Shown in pieces: positions 26,747 through 35,559 of a stretch of DNA of 64,000 nucleotides. Under the pieces are notes generated by a model. That model searched no databases, was not told where the DNA came from, and saw nothing but the letters and a program-made list of their open reading frames with translations. A program made the position numbers and the translations under genes. The DNA is from Shewanella sp. VB17 (lineage in GTDB: Bacteria > Pseudomonadota > Gammaproteobacteria > Enterobacterales > Shewanellaceae). Positions within the stretch are counted from its first letter, which is position 1, and each line of letters begins with the position of its first letter. Where the stretch lies: the NCBI RefSeq assembly GCF_013248905.1, contig NZ_JABRVS010000001.1, forward strand, positions 2,294,001-2,358,000. The letters run 5' to 3'.

Positions 26747-27886
26747 ATGAGAAATAACACGACTTATTTAGTCATTCCTTTTACACTTTTAAGCTGCATG
26801 GTACCAAGTACGGTTTTAGCAGGTGGTTTAGGTCTATCACAAATAGGTACAGCAGAGAGTGTAGGAACAGCTGGCGCTGCTAATGTCACCAATAGTAAAG
26901 ATTCATCAGCAGTGGTGACTAACCCCGCTGGTTTGTCAGCGATAAAAGAGAGCAGTGCTGTCATTGGCATTCAATATTTAGATGTAAAGTCTGATTTTGA
27001 ACGTGGCTCATCTGAGACAGGAACAACGGGGAGTGCAGGGCAGTTCATGCCCCATTTATCCTATGCCAAACGTATAAATGATGACTGGGTCGCGGGTATT
27101 GCTGTGCATTCACCTGGTGGCTTAGGCATGGCTTATGACAATGGTGTTGCAGGAGGCCCAGCTAAAATAATTAATGAAAATAATATTGCTATTATCAATA
27201 TTACCACCTCAGCTTCTTATCAGGTGAATGAGAGATTATCACTAGGTGGCTCTTTAATTGCACAGTATGCAGACTTAAAAGTTGATTTGTTTCAGGGGAC
27301 GGAGCAAGCTAATACCATAGAAGGTGATAATTGGGCTCCCTCATTTGCACTGGGTGCACTTTATCAGTTATCGGATAAGACCACATTTGGATTAACCTAT
27401 AATTATGGGGGTAAACATGAGCTTGATTTAGCGACGCGTTTACCTGAGCCGCAAACTATTGACGTTAATTGGCCACAAAGTATGGAACTTGGGATTGAAC
27501 AACAACTCACAGATCAGCTTGCACTAATGGTAAGTGCCAATTGGCAGCAGTGGAGCAGGTACAATGACAAGTATTCAGATACATGGGGTGGTGGTATTGC
27601 GTTAAGTTACCAATTAAGTGATTGGACCTTACAATCAGGTTTTAGTTTTGATACTAGCCCACTGAATTCGGCTGAGAGAGATGTCATATTGCCACTGGAT
27701 CAACAATGGCGATTTGGTTTCGGTGCAATGAAAACTCTGGACACAGGTTCAGTGCTTGGTATTGCTTACCAGTATCAATCTCTGGGAGATGGTGAAATCG
27801 ATGGAAATACATTGAACCCGATCCAGCCTCAGGGGTATTACAGTGAAAATCGGATACATTTCATCACGGTTTCTTTAAGTTTTTAG
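26747..27886 (+). CDS. FadL/OmpP1-family outer-membrane transporter
   Basis: 379-residue outer-membrane beta-barrel of the FadL family, which admits long-chain fatty acids or other hydrophobic compounds. A signal peptide (about residues 1-25, ending STVLA) is followed by GGLGLSQIGT, then the family's NPAGLS motif near residue 60 and barrel repeats through to a C-terminal VSLSF with the terminal Phe typical of barrel assembly. A TTG at 26735 opens the frame earlier; ATG 26747 is more likely. No fatty-acid degradation gene is adjacent, so substrate is unproven. Confidence 0.85.
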   Translation: MRNNTTYLVIPFTLLSCMVPSTVLAGGLGLSQIGTAESVGTAGAANVTNSKDSSAVVTNPAGLSAIKESSAVIGIQYLDVKSDFERGSSETGTTGSAGQFMPHLSYAKRINDDWVAGIAVHSPGGLGMAYDNGVAGGPAKIINENNIAIINITTSASYQVNERLSLGGSLIAQYADLKVDLFQGTEQANTIEGDNWAPSFALGALYQLSDKTTFGLTYNYGGKHELDLATRLPEPQTIDVNWPQSMELGIEQQLTDQLALMVSANWQQWSRYNDKYSDTWGGGIALSYQLSDWTLQSGFSFDTSPLNSAERDVILPLDQQWRFGFGAMKTLDTGSVLGIAYQYQSLGDGEIDGNTLNPIQPQGYYSENRIHFITVSLSF

Positions 27887-27905
27887 GCGATAATGATTTA
27901 AGTAT

Positions 27906-27931
27906 AAGGGTGATATTATCACCTTCTTTTT
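27906..27931 (+). terminator. Terminator after the FadL-like gene
   Basis: Stem of eight pairs built on GGTGAT / ATCACC with a three-base loop, followed by CTTTTT, 20 bases after the stop codon. Confidence 0.75.
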
Positions 27932-28219
27932 ATCCTCTAAGCAGAAGGGATCGCCTTTTTCAGGGCAACAATTTACTGATACCAAATGCATTAAGTCATT
28001 GTTCATTCCGCGTGAATCCAAAGCCCTGAAATCAAGGGCTGTAATTGCTCCATCAATACAGACATTCGCCACATCCATGTGGCTAGCGGATGATTGAAGT
28101 TAATCGTTATTCTATATCTAAATTATTCAACATGGCATGCAGGGCTTTGAACCCTTTTTAATTTATTGGACTCAGAATACAGGATTGCCGTTATAATCCA
28201 TTTTTTGTTTGAATTATGC
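27932..28219. other. Convergent intergenic region with several small hairpins
   Basis: About 290 bases between two convergent genes. It contains AGCCCT...AGGGCT (28022-28040), the near-perfect operator-like palindrome GCCACAT-CC-ATGTGGC (28068-28083), and AGGGCTTTG...CCCTTTTT (28141-28158), which may be a weak terminator. A 67-codon minus-strand frame (27875-28078) crosses the FadL stop and terminator and is not supported. Confidence 0.45.
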
Positions 28220-29854
28220 TCAGCGATTAAACTCAGCGGGTTTAAGGAAGTACAAGTCTTCTACGTAAAATTGATCTGCATTGCATGATGCCCACCAAGC
28301 TGACCAAGCATCATCACATTTGTTTTCAAGTAAAGCACCATTAGCCAGAGGTGTAATTAAACTGCCCCAAGATATCAATAAACCATAAGGCGAGCGGCGT
28401 TTTATCATTTGTGGAGTAAGTTTAGCAGGATCTGATAACCCCATACTGCCAACGAGTTCAAAAAAACTCTTTAAGGTATTATTGTGAAAGTTCTTAACTC
28501 TTAAGCTCTTATCATGGACGTTTAATGCGTTTGAACGAGCAGGATCTTGTGTTGCAATGCCTGTCGGACAATGATTCGTATTACAATGACGTGATTGAAT
28601 ACAGCCCAGTGCCATCATCATGGTCCGCGCTGCGTTAACGGTATCAGCGCCTAAGGCTATTTTAGACAGCAGATCGAAACTCGATGCTGTTTTTCCTGAT
28701 GCTATGATGCGTATTTTGTCCCTTAAACCGACACCGACCAATGCGTTGTGGGTAAAATACACGCCTTCGAGGCATACCATGCCTAAGCGGTTAGTGAATT
28801 CTACAGGCGCTGCGCCAGTGCCACCTTCTGCGCCATCGACGGTAATAAAGTCGGGAGTGATCCCTGTGATTAACATTGCTTTACAGATGGCTAAAAATTC
28901 AGCTGGGTTACCGATACAAAGCTTAAAACCAACCGGTTTTCCACCACTAAGATCCCTTAATTTTTTGACAAAATTAAGTAAGGCTATCGGAGTCGTACAT
29001 TCTGGATTCACCGCTGGGGAAATACAATCCTTATCCATTGATATTTGCCTGATAGCGGCTATTTCTTTGGTTATCTTTGCTTTAGGGAGTACACCGCCAT
29101 GTCCAGGTTTAGCACCTTGACTAAGCTTTATTTCGATCATTTTTATTTGCGGGCGAGTGGCCATATCTTGAAATGAGTCAGGATTAAAGTGACCGTTATT
29201 ATCTCGGCAACCAAATAACCCTGAGCCTATTTGCCACACAATATCACCTCCATGTTTAAGATGGTAGGGACTGACTCCTCCTTCACCAGTATTATGAGAG
29301 CAGCCCGCTAATTTTGCTCCTAAGTTCATGGCTTCGATGGCATTGGCGCTTAATGAGCCGAAACTCATGGCTGAAATATTGAGGTAAGAGGCATCATAGG
29401 GTTGAGTACAGTCTGGTCCTCCAAAACGAATCAGTTCAACGCCATTAGCAATGGTTTGTGGGGAAAGAGAGTGCCATAGGCTTAAGTAGTTTTCTTCGAC
29501 TAAATCCCGTTGAGTACCAAAAGCGATGGTATCACGAACATTTTTGGATCTTTGATAGACTAGGGAGCGTTGTTCCCGATTAAATGGTTTTTCTTCGGTA
29601 TCGTTGGCAATAAAGTATTGCTGGATTTCTGTTCGGTAAGACTCTAGGAAATATCGTAAATAAGCGACAACGGGATATAGGCGGTTTAAGGTGTGTGGGC
29701 TGTACTTTAAATCGAAAAAACCGATAGCGGTGTAACTTAACGTTAATACCAACAAGAGACTTGAGAGCTCATTCATCTCAATGGTTAATATATATAGTGC
29801 TAATAGATTGCCTAAGGTGGCAATCAGCCAGTATACAGTTTGCATTATTGTCAT
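28220..29854 (-). CDS. FMN-binding glutamate synthase-like oxidoreductase
   Basis: 544-residue protein made of the FMN-binding synthase domain of glutamate synthase without the glutaminase (type II amidotransferase) domain. Two N-terminal hydrophobic segments (about residues 5-24 and 30-48) suggest membrane anchoring. Features include GEGGVSPYH, GAKPGHGGVLP, DGAEGGTGAAP and the 3Fe-4S ligands in CIQSRHCNTNHC, with the C-x5-C-x4-C spacing of glutamate synthases. GAGG precedes the ATG. No small NADPH subunit is nearby, so glutamate formation from glutamine is not possible for it alone; substrate unknown. Confidence 0.85.
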   Translation of the reverse strand: MTIMQTVYWLIATLGNLLALYILTIEMNELSSLLLVLTLSYTAIGFFDLKYSPHTLNRLYPVVAYLRYFLESYRTEIQQYFIANDTEEKPFNREQRSLVYQRSKNVRDTIAFGTQRDLVEENYLSLWHSLSPQTIANGVELIRFGGPDCTQPYDASYLNISAMSFGSLSANAIEAMNLGAKLAGCSHNTGEGGVSPYHLKHGGDIVWQIGSGLFGCRDNNGHFNPDSFQDMATRPQIKMIEIKLSQGAKPGHGGVLPKAKITKEIAAIRQISMDKDCISPAVNPECTTPIALLNFVKKLRDLSGGKPVGFKLCIGNPAEFLAICKAMLITGITPDFITVDGAEGGTGAAPVEFTNRLGMVCLEGVYFTHNALVGVGLRDKIRIIASGKTASSFDLLSKIALGADTVNAARTMMMALGCIQSRHCNTNHCPTGIATQDPARSNALNVHDKSLRVKNFHNNTLKSFFELVGSMGLSDPAKLTPQMIKRRSPYGLLISWGSLITPLANGALLENKCDDAWSAWWASCNADQFYVEDLYFLKPAEFNR

Positions 29855-29910
29855 GCTGCATCCTCAATCGTTGTTCGTTTAGTGTATGCCTATCAGCGTG
29901 TGACGGTATA

Positions 29911-29935
29911 AAAAAACCAGCAGTTAGCTGGTTTT
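29911..29935 (-). terminator. Terminator of fur
   Basis: Nine-base-pair stem AAAACCAGC / GCTGGTTTT with a five-base loop; read on the minus strand it ends in a run of seven T. It lies 33 bases past the fur stop. Confidence 0.85.
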
Positions 29936-29967
29936 ATGTAAAACTATTTTGCTGGTAATTCCCAGGA

Positions 29968-30399
29968 CTATACTTTGCCGTGATCACATTTATCGGTCGT
30001 CGAAACACCATAAAGATATAAACTATGGTTAGTGAGTTTGATATTGTGCTTCATTGCAATTTCATCTTGACGGGCTTCGATCATATCATCTGAGAATTCG
30101 ATAACTTTTCCACAAGATAAGCAAACAAGATGATCATGGTGGTGTTGAGATGATAATTCAAAAACGGCTTTACCGCTTTCGAAATGGTGACGAGTCACAA
30201 TACCTGCATCATCAAATTGATTTAACACTCGATAGACAGTGGCGAGACCTATCTCTTCACCTAAATCAAGTAATCTCTTATAGAGATCTTCAGCACTGAT
30301 ATGCTGATTTTCAGGCACTTGCATCAGTTCTAGGATCTTGACTCGTGGTAAGGTAATTTTCAAACCTGCTTTTTTTAGCGCTTGATTTCCATCTGTCAT
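29968..30399 (-). CDS. fur: Ferric uptake regulator
   Basis: Iron-responsive repressor. 143 residues, very similar to E. coli Fur throughout (ALKKAGLKITLPRVKILE; EEIGLATVYRVLNQFDDAG in the DNA-binding domain). Metal-site residues visible are H87-H90 (HHHDH), C93 and C96 in CLSCGKVIEF. The C-terminus has one Cys (C138) rather than the His/Cys-rich tail of E. coli, which is common in this group. Divergent from cobB over 282 bases. An AT-rich ATGAAAATTCAT near 30451 is only weakly Fur-box-like. Confidence 0.95.
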   Translation of the reverse strand: MTDGNQALKKAGLKITLPRVKILELMQVPENQHISAEDLYKRLLDLGEEIGLATVYRVLNQFDDAGIVTRHHFESGKAVFELSSQHHHDHLVCLSCGKVIEFSDDMIEARQDEIAMKHNIKLTNHSLYLYGVSTTDKCDHGKV

Positions 30400-30681
30400 T
30401 ACTAATCTCTTGATTGAGGAACCTAAGCAAATATGGGTTCAATTGTGTATATGAAAATTCATTATATGTGTACTAATGGAAAACATAAACCTTTCATCTT
30501 GGATTATAGTGCGATAAGCAATTTTTTTACAAAATATGGACATTAATAACGATATTTGGTGCGCTTTAAGCATACTTTTTGTATTGTTATTCAACTTTAT
30601 ACTTAACACGCTTAGCCGTTTTTTGGATTTATGGTTGGGTCTTTGTGTGAACTTTTTTAATAAGAAAGGAAAGGACTGAAG

Positions 30682-31446
30682 ATGTATCAGCAGATCGTAA
30701 TATTAACTGGCGCGGGTATTTCAGCTGAATCGGGTATAAACACGTTTCGAGATCAAGATGGTCTTTGGGAGGAACATAAGATTGAAGATGTTGCTACTCC
30801 CGAAGGTTATGCCAGAAACCCAGTGATGGTTGAGGCGTTTTATAACGCGCGTATTGCTCAATTACACGATGGGAAGGTAACGCCTAATAAGGGTCATCAT
30901 GCGTTAGTCAAACTTGAACAGGAATTTAATGGTGAGCTATTAATTGTAACGCAAAACATTGATGATTTACATGAGCGTGCAGGGTCTCGTCGCCTGTTAC
31001 ATATGCATGGTGAGTTGTTTAAATCTCGTTGCCCACAGTCACAACAAACATTTATGTTACAAGACACATTTGGGCCTGAACACACTTGTACTTGTTGCAT
31101 ACCGGCCCAACGACTGCGTCCTCATGTGGTGTGGTTTGGTGAAATACCTATCGGACTTGATAGAATCCAAGATGCACTTGATAGCTGTGATCTTTTTATT
31201 GCCATTGGAACGTCTGGAACTGTTTATCCTGCAGCAGGGTTTGTCGATACGGCTAATTATCATGGGGCACAAACCATTGAAGTTAATTTAGCTGAAGCTG
31301 ATCGCCATAGTAAATTCCAATATCACGTACAAGGTAAGGCAAGTCAACGATTGCCTGATTTGGTCAATCATATTCTTCAGGGGAGAAAGGTGAGTGATTT
31401 AAGTTGCGCAGTGACGGATAACTTGATCGGAAAAGGCGATATTTGA
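30682..31446 (+). CDS. cobB: CobB sirtuin, NAD-dependent protein deacylase
   Basis: Removes acetyl or succinyl groups from lysines using NAD. 254 residues, close to E. coli CobB. NAD site GAGISAESGI (10-19) and TQNIDDLHERAG (90-101); catalytic H109 in HMHGE; zinc-site cysteines C117, C136, C138 and C139; HVVWFGE. Y54 and R57 in FYNARIAQL match the Tyr/Arg pair that allows desuccinylation in class III sirtuins. A strong GGAAAGGA precedes the ATG. The next gene overlaps its stop by one base. Confidence 0.95.
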   Translation: MYQQIVILTGAGISAESGINTFRDQDGLWEEHKIEDVATPEGYARNPVMVEAFYNARIAQLHDGKVTPNKGHHALVKLEQEFNGELLIVTQNIDDLHERAGSRRLLHMHGELFKSRCPQSQQTFMLQDTFGPEHTCTCCIPAQRLRPHVVWFGEIPIGLDRIQDALDSCDLFIAIGTSGTVYPAAGFVDTANYHGAQTIEVNLAEADRHSKFQYHVQGKASQRLPDLVNHILQGRKVSDLSCAVTDNLIGKGDI

Positions 31447-31949
31447 TGATAAAAAACAATAGTGAGAATGCATCAGAGTTGAAGGTTGAGGACGCGAACA
31501 TCGCTCACCATGTGGCCATTATTATGCGTGGCTTGCCTGGAAGTGGGAAGTCACATTGGGTGAATGAATTCATTGCTCGTCAGCCGATTCATCTCAGGGC
31601 GCGGCTCCTTAATCATGGTTGCTTTTCAACCGATACTTTTTTTTATCGCGATGGCCAGTATCAGTTTGATCCTCGATGTTTGCCTGAGTATCACCAGCGG
31701 AATTTAACGGGGTTTATTTATGCCATTTCACAAGGTGAGCCGATAGTTATCTGCGATAACACTAATTTGGCTAAATGGGAGTCTATGGCGTACGAAGCTG
31801 CCGCAAAATCACTCAATTATCAGGTGCGTTATGTTTTAGTTGGCGTACCCAATGATAGTCATCATCAAGCATTGTGTGCTAAGCGTAATCGTCATGGTAT
31901 TTCATTAACACAAATAGTGAAAATGGCAAAACAGTTCGAGGAATTTTAA
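31446..31949 (+). CDS. P-loop AAA/polynucleotide-kinase-like protein
   Basis: 167-residue nucleotide-binding protein. Walker A is GLPGSGKSHW near residue 33, DTFFYRDGQY follows, and ICDNTNLAKWE near residue 100 is the Walker-B-like motif of the zeta-toxin/polynucleotide-kinase (N4BP2-like) group, with a C-terminal CAKRNRHG that could be the lid Arg. The start ATG overlaps the cobB stop by one base, so the two proteins are translationally coupled. Substrate unknown; the cobB link is not one I know from described systems. Confidence 0.65.
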   Translation: MIKNNSENASELKVEDANIAHHVAIIMRGLPGSGKSHWVNEFIARQPIHLRARLLNHGCFSTDTFFYRDGQYQFDPRCLPEYHQRNLTGFIYAISQGEPIVICDNTNLAKWESMAYEAAAKSLNYQVRYVLVGVPNDSHHQALCAKRNRHGISLTQIVKMAKQFEEF

Positions 31950-32308
31950 CCGTTTTAGGGCGTGTTTACTGACTAGGTTTTATGGCGCATTCTGGTGACG
32001 AATTCCTATTTAGAAACGAATTTGATCGTCTCAAAACAGTTCGTTCTCTAACTATTTTACGATTACTTTTCATGCTGATTTATTGGCTGTGTTATTTCTA
32101 TTTTAACGAATTGAATATGTTGATTTAGGCTATTGATATCTATATTAATTTTGTCAATTATCTGGCGTGTATATTACAGTGTGAATTTTGTTTTATAATC
32201 TCTAAAAAAGGATGCGATTAAGTTAATTTAAAGTGGGTCAACTTGTATGGAAATGGTTATTTGTGTAATGTAATGGCTATATTCTCATCGCTTCGAGCAG
32301 GGAGCTCT
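31950..32308. other. Intergenic region before the betaine transport operon
   Basis: 359 bases, AT-rich, with no gene or strong terminator visible. It presumably carries the osmotically or substrate-controlled promoter of proX; I could not identify a specific operator. Confidence 0.4.
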
Positions 32309-33313
32309 ATGAAAAAATTCATTTTAATCGTTGGTTTACTAAGCACTTCTATAGCACAACAGGCATTGGCAAATGAGCAATGCGGCAAGGTGACTATCGC
32401 TGATATGAACTGGAGTTCTGCTTCACTGATTGCCAATGTCGACCGTTTTATTCTTCAACATGGTTTGGGCTGCGAAGCTGAGTTACTTCCAGGTGACACC
32501 ATGCCCACTAGCACCTCAATGATTGAAAAAGGCCAACCTGATATTGCACCTGAAATATGGAGCAACGGGGTAAAAAAACTGATTGAAAAAGGGGTAAGTG
32601 ATAAACGATTAGTCATTGCGGGAGAATCTCTTTCTGATGGCGGAGAAGAGGGTTTTTGGGTGCCTCAATATATGGTCGATAACGATCCCAGCTTGAAAAC
32701 AATTGAAGGGGTAATCGCCAAAGTTACTGACTTTGATCATCCAGAAGATCCTGATAGAGGAGCCTTTTATGGATGTCCTGCCGGGTGGGGGTGCCAGCTT
32801 TCGGCTGAAAATCTTTACCGAGCTCTGAAGTTGAATGAAGCGGGCTTTGATCTTATCGATCCCGGTTCAGGGGCTGGACTATCAGGCTCTATTGCACGTG
32901 CTTATGAACGTAAAAAGCCTTGGTTTGGTTATTACTGGTCGCCGACTGCCGTGCTAGGTAAGTACAAAATGGTGAAGGTGGATTTTGGTACTGGTGTTGA
33001 TTTAGCCCATTTCAGTGCTTGTCTTTCTTTAGCTCAATGCGCTGATCCTAAGGTGAGCATGTATCCTAAGGCATTAGTGCAAACCATTACCACGCCAGAT
33101 TTTGCTAAAAAATCGACTCAAGGTTTTGACTATCTTAGTCGACGTGCATTTACCAATGCCCAGATGAATAGCCTACTTGCTTGGATGGAAGATAATCAGG
33201 CTGATGGTGATATTGCAGCAGAGTATTTCTTAACTCATTATGAGGACGTATGGATAAAATGGCTTCCTGCTGATGCTGCAGCAAAAGTGAAACTAGCACT
33301 TAAAGCCCGTTAA
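32309..33313 (+). CDS. proX: ProX-like glycine betaine/choline ABC substrate-binding protein
   Basis: Periplasmic binding protein of the OpuAC family. 334 residues with a signal peptide ending QQALA/N (about residue 22). Aromatic residues typical of quaternary-amine sites are present (IADMNWSSASL, WVPQYM, WFGYYWSPTAVLG). Two Cys-containing loops (CPAGWGC, CLSLAQC) probably form disulfides. The open frame extends to 32243, but ATG 32309 has GGGAG upstream and begins a proper signal peptide. Specificity (glycine betaine, choline, proline betaine) cannot be fixed. Confidence 0.85.
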   Translation: MKKFILIVGLLSTSIAQQALANEQCGKVTIADMNWSSASLIANVDRFILQHGLGCEAELLPGDTMPTSTSMIEKGQPDIAPEIWSNGVKKLIEKGVSDKRLVIAGESLSDGGEEGFWVPQYMVDNDPSLKTIEGVIAKVTDFDHPEDPDRGAFYGCPAGWGCQLSAENLYRALKLNEAGFDLIDPGSGAGLSGSIARAYERKKPWFGYYWSPTAVLGKYKMVKVDFGTGVDLAHFSACLSLAQCADPKVSMYPKALVQTITTPDFAKKSTQGFDYLSRRAFTNAQMNSLLAWMEDNQADGDIAAEYFLTHYEDVWIKWLPADAAAKVKLALKAR

Positions 33314-33322
33314 ATAGATTAT

Positions 33323-33344
33323 GGCGAGGTTTTTGGACCTCGTC
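33323..33344 (+). other. Intercistronic hairpin between proX and proW
   Basis: Eight-pair stem GGCGAGGT / ACCTCGTC (one G-T pair) with a six-base loop, ten bases after the proX stop and without a U-tract. Such elements often stabilise the binding-protein mRNA relative to the downstream permease part. Confidence 0.55.
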
Positions 33345-33395
33345 ACTTCCCCCCTTTCTACGCGTAAATAATGTAAACATAAATTAGAGGTATTA

Positions 33396-34295
33396 ATGGC
33401 CGATTCTTCTTGGCTTAACACATTTCCTAAAATGGATCGTGTCGATTTGTTAGCGATCCGTAAATATTTAGACAGTGCATTTCGTGATTTCTCTCGAGAG
33501 TATGGTGATAATATCGAGTTTTTTTTTAGTCCAATGCTCGATTTCCTTATTTGGTTTGAAAAGTTGCTGGTGCAATCCCCCTGGTGGGCAGTCCTTTCGG
33601 TTATTACCGGTTTAGTTTACCTTTCTAGTCGTTCATGGAAATTATCTTTTAGCGTAATAGTGTCGTTTTTACTTATTGGTTATTTCGGTATGTGGGAAGA
33701 CACGATGCGGACGTTAAGCATTATTACAGTGTGTACCATGTTAGCCATCATTTTAGGCGTACCCATAGGTATTTTTATGGCGCGCAGTGATCGGACTCAA
33801 TCGGTAGTCACCCCTATCTTAGATGTAATGCAGACCATGCCGGCATTTGTTTATTTGATCCCAGTGGTCATGTTACTTGGCATAGGTAAAGTGCCCGGTG
33901 TGATTGCGGTTGTGATCTACGCCATACCGCCCGTTATTCGCCTTACCAACTTGGGGATCCGCTTGGTAGATAAAGAAGTTCTTGAAGCTGCTACAGCTTA
34001 TGGAGCCAATAAAATGCAACGCTTAATGGGTGTGCAATTGCCACTCGCTTCCCCAACCATCATGGCGGGGATTAATCAAACGATTATGATGGCACTGGGG
34101 ATGGTGGTGATAGCATCAATGATTGGGGTTAAAGGTTTAGGTCAGCCGGTACTCAAGTCAATTACAAACCAGTATTTTACTCTGGGTCTTTTTAATGGCT
34201 TAGCCATCGTTGCGTTAGCTATCATTTTTGACAGGGCCACACAGGCTTATGCTAAGCGCTCTCAGAAACACCTGCTGGATGGACATAATGCCTAG
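33396..34295 (+). CDS. proW: ProW-like betaine ABC permease
   Basis: 299-residue inner-membrane permease of the binding-protein-dependent type. An N-terminal extension with two hydrophobic segments is followed by the BPD_transp_1 core: GVPIGIFMARSD, VMQTMPAFVYLIPVVMLLGIG, and the ATPase-contact loop EAATAYGANKMQRLMGVQLPLA near residues 199-220. GAGGT precedes the ATG. It overlaps the ATPase gene by eight bases. Confidence 0.88.
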   Translation: MADSSWLNTFPKMDRVDLLAIRKYLDSAFRDFSREYGDNIEFFFSPMLDFLIWFEKLLVQSPWWAVLSVITGLVYLSSRSWKLSFSVIVSFLLIGYFGMWEDTMRTLSIITVCTMLAIILGVPIGIFMARSDRTQSVVTPILDVMQTMPAFVYLIPVVMLLGIGKVPGVIAVVIYAIPPVIRLTNLGIRLVDKEVLEAATAYGANKMQRLMGVQLPLASPTIMAGINQTIMMALGMVVIASMIGVKGLGQPVLKSITNQYFTLGLFNGLAIVALAIIFDRATQAYAKRSQKHLLDGHNA

Positions 34296-35559
34296 TAAAG
34301 CGAAAAAACAGCCTTTAATTCAGATAAGAGATCTTTATAAGGTTTTTGGCAAAAAACCAGCCAGTGTCATGCCTATGGTACATGAAGGTTTATCGAAAGA
34401 GAGTATTTTGGCCCAAACCAGTCATACCCTAGGCCTTAAAGCGATTAATCTTGATATTCACAAGGGCGAAATTTTTGTCATTATGGGCTTATCTGGCTCA
34501 GGAAAATCCACATTAATTCGACACTTCAATCGGCTTATCGATCCCACAGAAGGGCAAATTTTGGTGGAAGGTATTGACGTAATGAAACTCAATACCAAGG
34601 AGCTAGAAGCATTTCGTCGTAAAAAAATGGCCATGGTGTTTCAACGTTTTGGGCTTATGCCTCATCGTAATGTGCGCGATAATGTTGCTTACGGACTCAA
34701 GGTGCAGGGACTTGATAAAGTGAGTCGAAGTGCCAAAGCGGATCAATGGCTAGAAATTGTCGGTCTCAATGGGTATGGAAACCAATACCCATCACAGCTT
34801 TCTGGTGGTCAGCAGCAACGTGTTGGTTTAGCTAGAGCACTTTGTACAGATGCTGAAATCTTACTCATGGATGAGGCATTTTCTGCACTCGATCCATTGA
34901 TCCGAAGTGAGATGCAAGATCAATTGGTTGAACTGCAAAAAGATCTGAATAAAACCATTATTTTTATCACCCATGATCTTGATGAAGCATTGAGAATTGG
35001 AGATAGAATTGCCATTTTAAAAGATGGTGAATTAGTCCAGATTGGCAAGCCTGTCGATATTTTACTGAACCCAGCTGATGATTATGTTGAAGCTTTTGTC
35101 AAAGATGTGAATCGCCCCCGTGCCTTAACGGTTGATACCGTGATGAAGCCTCCTGCATATCGTTTGACTGCAGATACCATCGGAGAGGCGCTTAAAGAGA
35201 TGAGGCGGATACCGGCTAATTATGCTTATTACATGACTGAAGACGGCTTTCAGGGGGTGGTGTGTGAGAAAGCGTTGGAAGATGCTGCCAAATCAGATAA
35301 AGAAGCCCCAATGGATGAGTTTAAGGTAGAAGATATGAACACCATATCGCCAGATTCGCTGCTGGAAAGCATTATTCCAGCGACCATGAAATCAAAATTT
35401 CCTCTTCCAGTGGTCGATGATGATGGGGATCTACAAGGTGTACTTTCGAGGGAACATCTTGCAGAGGTATTATCGGGTTTCAACAATGATGAAGTAGACG
35501 AAATAGATGAAAAGGTGCGTGAAGATAGAGTAAACCATAATGATAAACAAAAGGGATAA
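34288..35559 (+). CDS. proV: ProV-like betaine ABC ATPase with C-terminal CBS domains
   Basis: 423-residue ATPase of the ProV type. After the long N-terminal segment typical of ProV (HEGLSKESIL), Walker A is GLSGSGKST, the signature LSGGQQQRVGLARAL and Walker B ILLMDEAFSALDP. The C-terminal third is a pair of CBS-type modules (DTVMKPPAYRLTA... and later FPLPVVDDDGDLQGVLSREHL), which sense ionic strength or nucleotides in relatives. The frame opens at 34228, but ATG 34288 gives the standard N-terminus. The porin gene begins directly at its stop. Confidence 0.92.
   Translation: MPSKAKKQPLIQIRDLYKVFGKKPASVMPMVHEGLSKESILAQTSHTLGLKAINLDIHKGEIFVIMGLSGSGKSTLIRHFNRLIDPTEGQILVEGIDVMKLNTKELEAFRRKKMAMVFQRFGLMPHRNVRDNVAYGLKVQGLDKVSRSAKADQWLEIVGLNGYGNQYPSQLSGGQQQRVGLARALCTDAEILLMDEAFSALDPLIRSEMQDQLVELQKDLNKTIIFITHDLDEALRIGDRIAILKDGELVQIGKPVDILLNPADDYVEAFVKDVNRPRALTVDTVMKPPAYRLTADTIGEALKEMRRIPANYAYYMTEDGFQGVVCEKALEDAAKSDKEAPMDEFKVEDMNTISPDSLLESIIPATMKSKFPLPVVDDDGDLQGVLSREHLAEVLSGFNNDEVDEIDEKVREDRVNHNDKQKG

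Noticed and set aside
27875..28078. 67-codon minus-strand frame at the FadL 3' end
   Set aside because: Runs through the FadL stop and its terminator; no start signal and no family.
28620..29120. 166-codon plus-strand frame inside the FMN glutamate synthase-like gene
   Set aside because: Antisense to conserved FMN and iron-sulfur motifs; no start signals.
30440..30475. Fur box in front of fur
   Set aside because: ATGAAAATTCAT is palindromic and AT-rich, but matches the 19-base Fur consensus poorly.
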